Shown here piece by piece: positions 1 through 7,700 of a stretch of DNA of 16,894 bases. Both the position numbers and the translations under genes were made by a program. The notes beneath the pieces were generated by a model that was not told the DNA's origin, searched no databases, and saw only the letters and a program-made list of their open reading frames with translations. Numbering within the stretch: the first letter of the stretch is position 1; each line of letters starts with the position of its first letter. Source of the stretch: Sulfidibacterium sp964473395 (GTDB lineage Bacteria > Bacteroidota > Bacteroidia > Bacteroidales > F082); assembly GCA_964473395.1 (NCBI GenBank), contig CAYYOW010000043.1, positions 1-16,894 on the forward strand, given 5' to 3'.

Positions 1-1280
1 TCAGCCCTTCGTGGGAGCATTTTCTGAAAAGTACGGATCTGGCTACCTTTAAGCATAAGTATGAGGGAGTAAGCCTGATAGCCCAGATGAAATATTTCGT
101 TACAGACCATGAGGTGGTTTCTCATTTGGGTAACCTGGCGCAGATACTCTTCTTCCTGCTCGGTGCCATGACCATTGTGGAAACGGTGGATCAGCACGAA
201 GGTTTCCGCGTTATTACGGATAGAATTAAAACTACCAGTAAAGTTAAACTGTTATGGACAGTAGCTACCATTACATTTTTCCTTTCGGGTGTGCTGGATA
301 ACATGACAACAACTATCGTGATGATAGCCTTGTTGCGAAAGCTGATTGAAGATAAAAAGTCACGTTGGTTTTTTGCCAGTATGATTGTCATTGCTGCCAA
401 TGCCGGTGGTGCTTTTACACCTATAGGCGATGTAACAACCATTATGCTCTGGATTGGCGGCCAGGTTACGGCAATTGATATCATGGGAATGGTTTTTCTG
501 CCTAGTGTTGTCAGTCTGCTCATTCCGCTTGCTGTGGTCTCTATTTACTTGAAAGGTCATGTTGAAAAACCAACTTTGGATACTTCGGACAGCTTTAGCA
601 CATCACCACGTGAGCGTATGCTTTTGTTAACAATGGGTATTGGTGGCCTGATTTTTGTCCCTGTTTTTAAAGAGCTTACCGACTTGCCTCCATATATGGG
701 TATGCTTTTCAGCCTTGGTGTCATCTGGGTTGCTACTGAGTTTATCCACAAAAAGAGTACACCTGAAGATAGACGAAAATTTACTGTTGTAGGCATTCTG
801 AAAAGAGTTGATATTCCAACCATTTTGTTTTATCTCGGTATTTTGTCGGCAGTGGCAGCGCTGGAATCTGCCGGACATTTGCAGGTTATGGCCGAATACT
901 TTGACAAACATATGCACAATATATACCTCATAAACGGCGCCATAGGTTTACTATCATCCATTGTGGATAATGTCCCGCTTACCGCTGCTGCCATGGGAAT
1001 GTATCCTATCGTAACCCATACAATGGCTGCTGCCTCTTCTGACCCGGCTTTCATGCACCATTTTGTACAAAACGGTGCATTCTGGGAACTGTTGGCTTAT
1101 GCAGCCGGTACCGGTGGAAGTATTCTGATTATCGGTTCGGCAGCTGGCGTAGTAGCCATGGCTCTTGAGAAAATCGATTTTATCTGGTATATGAAAAAAA
1201 TTGCCTGGATAGCGTTGCTAGGGTACTTTGCCGGTATTGTTACTTACTGGTTGCAAAATGAGCTGATTTTTCACCATTAG
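1..1280 (+). CDS. nhaD: NhaD-type Na+/H+ antiporter, 5' end outside window
   Basis: Integral inner-membrane antiporter of the ArsB/NhaD permease superfamily, expected to export Na+ in exchange for H+. The frame is open to the window edge (first full codon at 3), so 425 residues are visible and the true start lies upstream. The Met codon at 87 is internal, because coding sequence continues before it. The family signatures are clear: LDNMTTTIVMIALLRKL, then AANAGGAFTPIGDVTTIML, then near the C-terminus SSIVDNVPLTAAAMGMYP and GTGGSILIIGSAAG. These are the two broken-helix repeats that carry ion-binding Asp/Asn/Thr residues in NhaD relatives. Many hydrophobic segments are present. Family members are usually only a few dozen residues longer, so little is missing. 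A strong hairpin follows the stop. Substrate (Na+ versus Li+) is inferred from the family only. Confidence 0.9.
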   Translation, partial: SPSWEHFLKSTDLATFKHKYEGVSLIAQMKYFVTDHEVVSHLGNLAQILFFLLGAMTIVETVDQHEGFRVITDRIKTTSKVKLLWTVATITFFLSGVLDNMTTTIVMIALLRKLIEDKKSRWFFASMIVIAANAGGAFTPIGDVTTIMLWIGGQVTAIDIMGMVFLPSVVSLLIPLAVVSIYLKGHVEKPTLDTSDSFSTSPRERMLLLTMGIGGLIFVPVFKELTDLPPYMGMLFSLGVIWVATEFIHKKSTPEDRRKFTVVGILKRVDIPTILFYLGILSAVAALESAGHLQVMAEYFDKHMHNIYLINGAIGLLSSIVDNVPLTAAAMGMYPIVTHTMAAASSDPAFMHHFVQNGAFWELLAYAAGTGGSILIIGSAAGVVAMALEKIDFIWYMKKIAWIALLGYFAGIVTYWLQNELIFHH

Positions 1281-1320
1281 GAAAATAGAAAATACTAAAG
1301 TAAAGATACTAAGTGTTAAC

Positions 1321-1340
1321 TGAGCTCGATATAAGCTTTG
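1321..1340 (+). repeat. 20-bp dispersed repeat, copy 1
   Basis: The sequence TGAGCTCGATATAAGCTTTG lies 40 bp after the nhaD stop. Its reverse complement recurs at 12802-12821 with a single difference (T/C at position 10). It contains two six-base palindromes, GAGCTC and AAGCTT. A 19/20 match between two non-coding spacers about 11.5 kb apart is far beyond chance, but the identity of the repeat is unknown to me. Confidence 0.6.
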
Positions 1341-1365
1341 CTCACAGTTTCAGGTTATTAAACAT

Positions 1366-1407
1366 GTTCATCCCGGTAATTCTCAGAATTACCGGGATGA
1401 ACTTTTT
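1366..1407 (+). terminator. Intrinsic terminator of nhaD
   Basis: A perfect 17-bp stem (arms GTTCATCCCGGTAATTC and GAATTACCGGGATGAAC, loop TCA) is followed directly by TTTTT. It lies 85 bp after the nhaD stop and points in the nhaD direction. On the opposite strand the stem is followed only by ATGTTTAATAA, so it may also slow the murF-side transcript, but less efficiently. Confidence 0.85.
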
Positions 1408-1438
1408 CTGATTCTTTGCTGTTCACTACTTACAATGA

Positions 1439-1609
1439 TTACGGTAAGTAGATGACGCCACCTGAAGAATCCCTTTTGGCTCCGGTAGCCGATGCCAGAC
1501 AATTGATGTGCCCGGTTTTGCGTAAAATACCCATAAAGGCCAGATCAAGTCCGTCAAGCGAACTCTTCCCGACATGATACCCAAGTGCTGCGTATGATGT
1601 CTTTATCAC
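1439..1609 (-). pseudogene. anmK: Internally deleted anmK relic (N- and C-terminal ends fused)
   Basis: This stretch downstream of murF reads as one open frame of 56 codons. It begins at a GTG that overlaps the murF TGA by 4 nt and ends at TAA (1439-1441). Residues 17-24 read SLDGLDLA, the N-terminal signature of anhydro-N-acetylmuramic acid kinase (family pattern GxMSGTSLDGxD). Just before it, the next frame reads LGIMSG across 1573-1590, so the first half of the signature is present but frame-shifted to YHVGK. From residue 24 the frame reads LAFMGILRKTGHINCL, then TGAKRDSSGGVIYLP and stop, which resembles the AnmK C-terminus (family pattern ALAF...N.xSVTGA...xGxI). Roughly 300 central residues, including the whole kinase fold, are absent. 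It cannot be an active kinase. Either it is dead, or it survives as a small peptide coupled to murF. Recognition is from motif memory, not a search. Confidence 0.65.
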
Positions 1610-2907
1610 AGGTATTGAATGATTTTCTCCAGTTGCATCCCCCGCGAGCCTTTGATGAGGATGTGTGCATCTTTTATGGGATGGTTTTTCAGATATTGCT
1701 CTGCCTCCTTTGTCGTAACAAATTTCCTGTAAAGATGTGCCGGCACGGTTTTGTAAAAGTCTTTCCCTACAAAAATAACCTGTTGAAAATCTATCTTCTT
1801 TAGTTTTTCGATAATCTTATTGTGCTCTTCCTCAGCCGATTTCCCCAGTTCAAACATATCGCCCAAGATAAGAACCGGATTTGAAAACCGGTGTGCGGCA
1901 AAATCGTCTATGGCCAGCGCCATGCTTTCGGGGTTAGCGTTGTAAGCATCTAAAATCAATGTGTTGTTTTGTGTTTGGAAAAGTTGCGACCGGTTATTTT
2001 CAGGTCGGTAATTTTTGAGGGCCCGAACGATACCTGACTCTGAAACCCCAAAATATTTTCCCACAGCTACGGCTGCCATGATATTGCTAAAATTGTAGCT
2101 GCCGTAAAGTTGTGTTTGGATATTTATTTTTTTTTCTTTTTGGTACCATCCTATTTTAACAAAAGGATCAGCGGCAGCTAACTTTCCTTCCACATCAGCT
2201 GGCGGACTGCCGTAAGTCATACCTGCAATTCCTTCCGAGAGTTCTACGAGTAGCGGGTTGTCTTTGTTGAGGAACACGGATCCTCCATTGTTTTTTAAGA
2301 AATGATACAACTCGTTTTTGGTATTGATGACGCCCTGAAAGTCACCGAATCCTTCCAAATGTGCTTTACCAATATTAGTGATAAGTCCGTGGGTGGGTCG
2401 TGCTATCTTGCAAAGTGCTGCAATTTCTCCTGGATGGTTAGCACCCATTTCCACAATGGCTGCCTCTGTTTTGTGATTGATACTCAGTAGTGTAAGCGGA
2501 ACGCCAATATGGTTATTGAAATTTCCCTCAGTAGAGCAAATGTTTTTTTCGGAAGAGAGTACGGCAGCGCAAAGTTCTTTTGTTGTGGTCTTTCCGTTGG
2601 TGCCCGTAATGGCTAATACCGGAATATCAAACTGTTGCCGGTGAAATTTAGCCAACTCTTGTAACGCATTCAATGTGTTTTCCACAAGTATATATCGGTC
2701 ATCGTTATCGGGGACAAACTCAGGGTCGTCCACGATGGCTGCTGCTGCACCTTTTCCAATGGCTTCGGTAGCGAAATGGTTACCGTTAAAATTTTCTCCC
2801 GAAAGGGCAAAGAAAAGGCTTCCTTTTTCCAGTTTCCGTGTGTCGGTGCTGATGCCGCTATGTTTACGGAAGAGCGTAACTATTTTATCCAGGTCTTTCA
2901 TACTCAT
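1606..2907 (-). CDS. murF: UDP-N-acetylmuramoyl-tripeptide--D-alanyl-D-alanine ligase MurF
   Basis: Cytoplasmic ATP-dependent ligase that adds D-Ala-D-Ala to UDP-MurNAc-tripeptide, the last soluble step of peptidoglycan precursor synthesis. The 433 residues match the family length. The N-terminal substrate domain contains STDTRKLEKGSLFFAL (20-35). The central domain has the ATP loop TGTNGKTTTKEL (101-112), NNHIGVPLTLL (131-141), EMGANHPGEI (153-162), TNIGKAHLEGFG (177-188) and Lys197, in the position of the carbamylated lysine. The C-terminal domain has DAYNANPESM (320-329), GDMFELG (349-355) and KGSRGMQLE (419-427). Start: ATG at 2907; a second ATG two codons on (2901) is equally possible. 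It lies 60 bp downstream of gldJ on the same strand, but a terminator-like hairpin ends against its start codon. The anmK relic begins inside its stop codon. Confidence 0.97.
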   Translation of the reverse strand: MSMKDLDKIVTLFRKHSGISTDTRKLEKGSLFFALSGENFNGNHFATEAIGKGAAAAIVDDPEFVPDNDDRYILVENTLNALQELAKFHRQQFDIPVLAITGTNGKTTTKELCAAVLSSEKNICSTEGNFNNHIGVPLTLLSINHKTEAAIVEMGANHPGEIAALCKIARPTHGLITNIGKAHLEGFGDFQGVINTKNELYHFLKNNGGSVFLNKDNPLLVELSEGIAGMTYGSPPADVEGKLAAADPFVKIGWYQKEKKINIQTQLYGSYNFSNIMAAVAVGKYFGVSESGIVRALKNYRPENNRSQLFQTQNNTLILDAYNANPESMALAIDDFAAHRFSNPVLILGDMFELGKSAEEEHNKIIEKLKKIDFQQVIFVGKDFYKTVPAHLYRKFVTTKEAEQYLKNHPIKDAHILIKGSRGMQLEKIIQYL

Positions 2908-2943
2908 AAAAAAGGGCTGTTCCGGTTACAGGAAACAACCCTT
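2908..2943 (-). terminator. Hairpin plus U-run between gldJ and murF
   Basis: Read on the minus strand, AAGGGTTGTTTCC pairs with GGAACAGCCCTT around the loop TGTAACC (12 pairs including one G-U, one bulged T). A six-T run then leads straight into the murF ATG. It has the form of an intrinsic terminator for gldJ. Because nothing separates the U-run from the murF start, murF must be read either by read-through or from an undetected promoter. Confidence 0.7.
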
Positions 2944-2967
2944 AAAAATAATCATTTAGCTTGAATA

Positions 2968-4428
2968 TTATTTCCTTTTTCGTTTTTTCGATATGGGGCT
3001 ACCCACCCTGCTCATAGCACAGCGAAAACCCACTGTTGCCGAAGATTTGTCTTCGTCCATAAAGCGCCTCACCCCAGGGCTTAAATAATAGGGGGGATCA
3101 TTCCATGAGCCACCCTTAATAACACGTGACTTACTGTTAATCAATGATGTGACACCATATTCGGCGAATCCTTTTCTTTTCGATATACTCATGTTGAAAT
3201 TATCAGGCGGTGGGGTAGTATTTTCCATTTGTGCCAGTTTACTCTTAGTGAGCGGTACGAGAGGTATATGCCCCAAGCTGTCCTTTTGGGCTACTTCTCC
3301 GTTCATATCACGTTTCAACGTTTTAAAATTATCGCCATAGTAGGGGTCAAAATCACCTTCTTTTCCAAAAGCGGCAGGTGAGTATTTGTCCATTACCCAT
3401 TCGCTCACATTACCGGCCATGTTATAGAGACCAAAATCATTGGGCCAGTATGACATAACAGGAGCCGGGATGCTGGCTCCATCGTTCAGGTCGCCTGCAA
3501 CGCCCATATAGTCACCCTTGCCTATTTTAAAATTGGTCACAAAACTTCCATAATGCTTTTTGTTGTCAGAGCGCAAACCTTTCCCGTTCCAGGGATAAAC
3601 TTTCCGCTCAGCTACCCGGTTATTCACTGTATTGCCAACCAGCCCAAGTGCGGCATATTCCCATTCGGCTTCGGTGGGGAGCCTGTAGTGGGGCAACAAA
3701 ATACCATCGCCATAACGGACTTTCCTAACGCCAGTTCCATTTGGATTCAGATCTTTTTTGCCCTCTTTTACAAGTCCTTTATACTGCCCTGAAAGGTAGG
3801 CTTCCGTATTGAAACTATTATCGTCTTTCTGGTCGGGATCGTAATCAAGGTATCCGGCGTTAATCAGCAGCTGTTCATTTACTCTATCTGTACGCCACGA
3901 AGCATAAGCATTAGCCTGAAGCCAACTAACGCCTACCACCGGATAATTGTGATAAGCCGGATGACGGAAATAGTTTTCCACTAATGGCTCGTTATAGGTC
4001 ATTTTACTCAGCCAGACGGTGGTGTCGGGAAGCGCTTTCCTAACAACCATTGGGTAATCCTGGCCATAAACTCTTTTTAACCAGTAGATGTATTCCAGAT
4101 AAGCCACATTGCTAACTTCTGTTTCATCCATATAAAAACTGTTTACCGTAACATTGTGCGGACGGTTATCCCATTCGTAAAACGGAGTTTCTTCCGTGGA
4201 ACCCATAGTAAAGGTGCCGCCTTCAATAAATACCAGCCCTGGTCCGGTTTTTTGCTCCTTTGAAGGAGTTACTTCAAAGCCACCATTTTTGGGATTGTTG
4301 TAAGCCCAGCCTGTGGTACGAGAAATATTTTTTCCTCCCTTGCTACATGATGTTGTAAACAAAAGCATTGCGCCAAGCGAGAAAATAACCAAATAAAGTT
4401 TATTGAATTTCAGCATTTCTATTGCCAT
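2968..4428 (-). CDS. gldJ: GldJ-type gliding/T9SS lipoprotein (SUMF1/FGE fold)
   Basis: Outer-membrane lipoprotein of the GldJ type, required in Flavobacterium for gliding motility and for stable GldK and T9SS function. The N-terminus is a lipoprotein signal: a hydrophobic stretch about 11-24 (LYLVIFSLGAMLLF), then TTSC with Cys28 as the expected lipidation site. The remainder is an FGE/SUMF1-like fold: FIEGGTFTMGS (67-77), FYMDETEVSN (98-107), PVVGVSWLQANAYASW (163-178), LPTEAEWEYAALG (250-262), NDFGLYNMAGNVSEW (330-344), KGGSWND (438-444) and VGFRCAMS (466-473). The fold is probably structural rather than catalytic. The 486 residues end in a strongly basic tail, SKKRKRK. GldJ is preferred over the related GldK/PorK because murF and porU are its neighbours, as in Flavobacterium. 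Start: ATG at 4428; Met5 (4416) is an alternative. It is divergent from porU. Confidence 0.9.
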   Translation of the reverse strand: MAIEMLKFNKLYLVIFSLGAMLLFTTSCSKGGKNISRTTGWAYNNPKNGGFEVTPSKEQKTGPGLVFIEGGTFTMGSTEETPFYEWDNRPHNVTVNSFYMDETEVSNVAYLEYIYWLKRVYGQDYPMVVRKALPDTTVWLSKMTYNEPLVENYFRHPAYHNYPVVGVSWLQANAYASWRTDRVNEQLLINAGYLDYDPDQKDDNSFNTEAYLSGQYKGLVKEGKKDLNPNGTGVRKVRYGDGILLPHYRLPTEAEWEYAALGLVGNTVNNRVAERKVYPWNGKGLRSDNKKHYGSFVTNFKIGKGDYMGVAGDLNDGASIPAPVMSYWPNDFGLYNMAGNVSEWVMDKYSPAAFGKEGDFDPYYGDNFKTLKRDMNGEVAQKDSLGHIPLVPLTKSKLAQMENTTPPPDNFNMSISKRKGFAEYGVTSLINSKSRVIKGGSWNDPPYYLSPGVRRFMDEDKSSATVGFRCAMSRVGSPISKKRKRK

Positions 4429-4478
4429 TAATTTTTCCTTGATGTATAACTATCTCTAACGGTTTTTATTGTCTTCGG

Positions 4479-4497
4479 ACGTTAATTTCTTTAACGT
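4479..4497. promoter_or_regulatory. Palindrome at the gldJ transcription start
   Basis: ACGTTAA-TTTCT-TTAACGT is a perfect 7+7 inverted repeat. The candidate gldJ -7 box (4506-4513, minus strand) would place initiation around 4499, so the palindrome covers the first transcribed bases. The placement suits a repressor operator or a 5' RNA hairpin. No regulator is identifiable. Confidence 0.45.
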
Positions 4498-4505
4498 GAA
4501 AGATG

Positions 4506-4513
4506 CAAATGTA
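4506..4513 (-). promoter_or_regulatory. Candidate gldJ promoter, -7 box
   Basis: On the minus strand this reads TACATTTG, a full match to the Bacteroidota -7 consensus TAnnTTTG. It would give a leader of about 70 nt before the gldJ ATG. No clear TTTG element is visible about 20 bp upstream, so support rests on the -7 box and its position. Confidence 0.5.
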
Positions 4514-4600
4514 AATAATTAAGTCTGAATATTTAATTTTAAGGGAAAAATCTTGATGAAACATTCTTGTATAAGCCCTATTCTTCCCATCTTCATACTT

Positions 4601-4660
4601 CTCCACTTCAAGTGCCTCCGCTTGAAGAGCCTCCGATACGTCCATCTCCGCCTGAAACAT
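4601..4660. repeat. 15-nt tandem repeat, four units, in the gldJ-porU spacer
   Basis: Four consecutive 15-nt units begin with CTCC: CTCCACTTCAAGTGC, CTCCGCTTGAAGAGC, CTCCGATACGTCCAT and CTCCGCCTGAAACAT. Units 1 and 2 share 12 of 15 bases, and units 2 and 4 share 10. The block is richer in G+C than the A/T-rich spacer around it. Because 15 nt is five codons, every frame yields a pentad pattern; on the minus strand one frame reads MFQAE-MDVSE-ALQAE-ALEVE. The block also contains CTTCAAG-N8-CTTGAAG (4606-4627). The surrounding 347-bp spacer (4429-4775) otherwise holds only the gldJ palindrome and the two promoters. I see no convincing gene in it. Confidence 0.6.
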
Positions 4661-4750
4661 ACCAGCTGAATTTTCCCGGTATGTCTATACCCGTACAAAA
4701 TAAAAACTTTTTTTGTCCGTTTTTTAACAAAGCGTTTATACCTAATTCAA

Positions 4751-4758
4751 TATATTTG
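4751..4758 (+). promoter_or_regulatory. Candidate porU promoter, -7 box
   Basis: TATATTTG matches the Bacteroidota -7 consensus TAnnTTTG exactly and lies 17 bp before the porU ATG, giving a leader of about 10 nt. No clear -33 TTTG is seen at the usual distance. Confidence 0.55.
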
Positions 4759-4775
4759 CCATCGAAAGAATTTCT

Positions 4776-7700
4776 ATGCAAATAAAAAGACTCATATTTT
4801 TCCTCCTGCTTGTAACTTTCCCATTTTTGAGTTATGCCGTTGATTACTCTTTTGGTGATACGCTTCAGTGGCAGGGATTGCAGCATTTGAAAACCGATAA
4901 TGGAACTGTATTTTTGCGTCTTTCTTTCCGTGGTGCCTATTTCTCTGCTCCTGATGCTTTGCCGGTTTTCAGCAAAACTGTACCAATTCATTCTGCGCAA
5001 GTAGAACTGAAAGCAGTGCTTTCTGTCAAAAATATTACCCCTGTGGAGGCAGCAACAGCCCAATGGCTTTCAGAAAAAGGCTTTGCTGACACTACTTTCC
5101 GGCTAAGTGTTACTCTTTCTGTTGGCCACAGTCAGCCATACGCCGTGGTGCATTTGGTGCCGGTTCGATGGAACCAGCAAAAAAAGCAGTTTGAAAAACT
5201 CTTTTCGTTCAAAGTGAGCATTGATGCGAAAGATATGCCGGCATCATCTTTTCCAACTAAACAACAGCTAGTCTCCCGATCAGTGCTGTCCGATGGGCAG
5301 TGGTTTAAAATTCGTATTGACAAAAGCGGCATTTACAAACTTACTTACGACGACCTGAAAAATATGGGATTTCCTGTTGATGGCAATCCGGCTAACATCG
5401 CTCTTTACGGAAATGGCGGAGGAATTTTGCCTGAAAAAAATAATGTACCCCGTCCGTCTGGCCTTACGGAAAACCCCATTGAGGTGGTGGCTGGTGGTGA
5501 CGGAAGTTTCGACAAGGGTGACTATATTTTGTTTTATGGCGTGGGGCCGGTGGTATGGAAATACGATGCTTCCACCGGATATTTTAATCACCAAAATAAT
5601 TATTACGATAACTACGCCTATTATTTCCTGACGTTGGGTACACAACCCGGACTTCGTATTCAGCAGGAATCCGTTTCGGGGATACCCGATAAGGAAGTGA
5701 ATAGTTTTACAGATTATGCTTATCATGAGTTGGACGAGCGGAACCTTGGCGGCACAGGAAGAACATGGTATGGCGAAGTGTATGATTTCGTCACCAGCCA
5801 CACGTTTGATTTTAATTTTTCCCATGTAATAAAAACCAAAAAAGCTTATCTGAAAGCCGTATTTGCCTCTAAAGCTTTTTCCTCTAACCGGTTTTTGATA
5901 TCTACCAATGGCCGGTTACAAAAAACACTTTATATGCCCATTACCGGCAACAGTGGCTACGATGTAGGAAAAGGCGGCAGTACTCAGTTTGAATTTGACC
6001 CCACTGCTGATAAAATTTCCGTCAAGACTGTTTTCCAGCGTAGTTCCTCGTCCTCGGTGGGCTATCTCGATTACATTGATATAAACGTGCAACGACAACT
6101 AATTTTTGATGGGGAGCAAATGGAGTTCCGAAATATTTTTTCCTCCGGAAATGTTGCCCGCTATCTTCTACGGACATCCGATAAGGTGGTGGTATGGGAT
6201 GTCTCACAGCCGCTTGCTCCAAAAAAAATAATTGCACAGCAGGTTTCCGGTGGGGTGACTTTCAATACAAATATTACACCCTTCAAAGCTTTTGTCGCCT
6301 TCGGTGGAAGTGATGACTATTCGCCTGAGTTTGTGGGAAAAGTGGGAAACCAGAACCTGCATGCCGTTAAGAATATTGATTACCTGATTGTTGCTTATCC
6401 TGCCTTTTTGAGCGAAGCCCAACGTTTGGCCAACTTCCATCGGCAGAAAGATGGTATGGTGGTTTACGTAACTACTCCGCAAAAGATTTATAACGAATTT
6501 TCCTCCGGAACACATGATATTACAGCCATTCGTGATTTTGTAAAACATATTTATGACCAGAGCGATGCCGGAAAAGAGTTGAAATATCTGCTGCTTTTCG
6601 GTGATGCTTCTTACGATTACAAAAATCGCTTGCCAGACAATACCAATTTTGTCCCCTGCTGGGAGTCTGTCTATTCGCTCAATACCATCAGCTCCATAGC
6701 CTCCGACGACTATTACGGCTATTTGGACAACGGCGAAGGTACCAGCAGTAGCGACCGTGTGGATATCGGTATAGGCCGTTTCCCTGTGGATACACCGGAA
6801 GAGGCTAAGGTCGCCGTGGATAAAAGTATTAGTTATGATTCAAATACACCTCAAACCATGGGCCCGTGGCGTAACCGGTTGACTTTTGTTGCTGACGACG
6901 GCGACTATAACCGTCATTTAAATGATGCTGAAACACTCACAAAATATCTCAATAGCCGTTATCCTGTTTACGGACTCAATAAATTGTATCTCGATGCATT
7001 TCCTCAGATTTCAACTCCCAGTGGCCAACGTGCTCCCGAATTGAATGAAGCCATCAACTCCTCCATCGATGAAGGAACCCTGATTTTTAACTATTCCGGT
7101 CATGGCGGTGAAGTTGGCCTTGGCCACGAGCGTTTTCTGACTATCGCGGATATAAATTCCTGGACAAACAAAGATAAACTTGCCGTTTTTATTACGGCTA
7201 CCTGCGAATTCACCCGTTACGACAACCCGGGGCTTGTTTCGGCAGGAGAGCTTGTCTTTTTGAACCCAAACGGCGGTGCTATTTCCTTGTTTACTACAAC
7301 ACGAGCCACCTATGCCAGCGCTAACCTGGCACTTAATATGGCCATCTTCAAAAACAATATGTTTGAGAAAGTTAATGGCGCTTATCCCCGTTTTGGCGAT
7401 GTAATTATGCACGCGAAAGTGCTGGGAGGCGATAATGACAAAAAGTTTGTTCTGATTGGCGACCCTGCCCTGGAAATGGCTTATCCGGAGGATGAGGCAA
7501 AAACGACATACATCAATACAAAAGCTGTGATAGTTGGAGAACCTGATACCTTGAGAGCCTTGTCGAAAGTGCAGATTCAGGGCGTGATTACAGATGACAA
7601 CGGCCAAAAAATAAAGGACTACAACGGAACCATCTTTCCCACGGTTTTTGACAAAGAATCGGCTATTACAACGCTCCGTACCGATCCCGACAGCCGTGTA

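Noticed and set aside
87..89. ATG as the start of the NhaD gene
   Set aside because: The same frame is open to the window edge with plausible coding sequence (SPSWEHFLKS...), and starting at 87 would remove the N-terminal membrane part expected for the family.
4466..4660. 64-codon minus-strand frame starting in the tandem repeat (MFQAEMDVSEALQAEALEVE)
   Set aside because: The pentad pattern follows from the DNA period. The remainder is A/T-rich, runs through the gldJ promoter and palindrome, and has no family resemblance.
4608..5063. 151-codon minus-strand frame ending in a Gly/Ser-rich tail (GGDGRIGGSSSGGT)
   Set aside because: Most of it is antisense to the porU signal peptide region, and the Gly-rich end is simply one translation of the 15-nt tandem repeat. 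No homologue is recognised.
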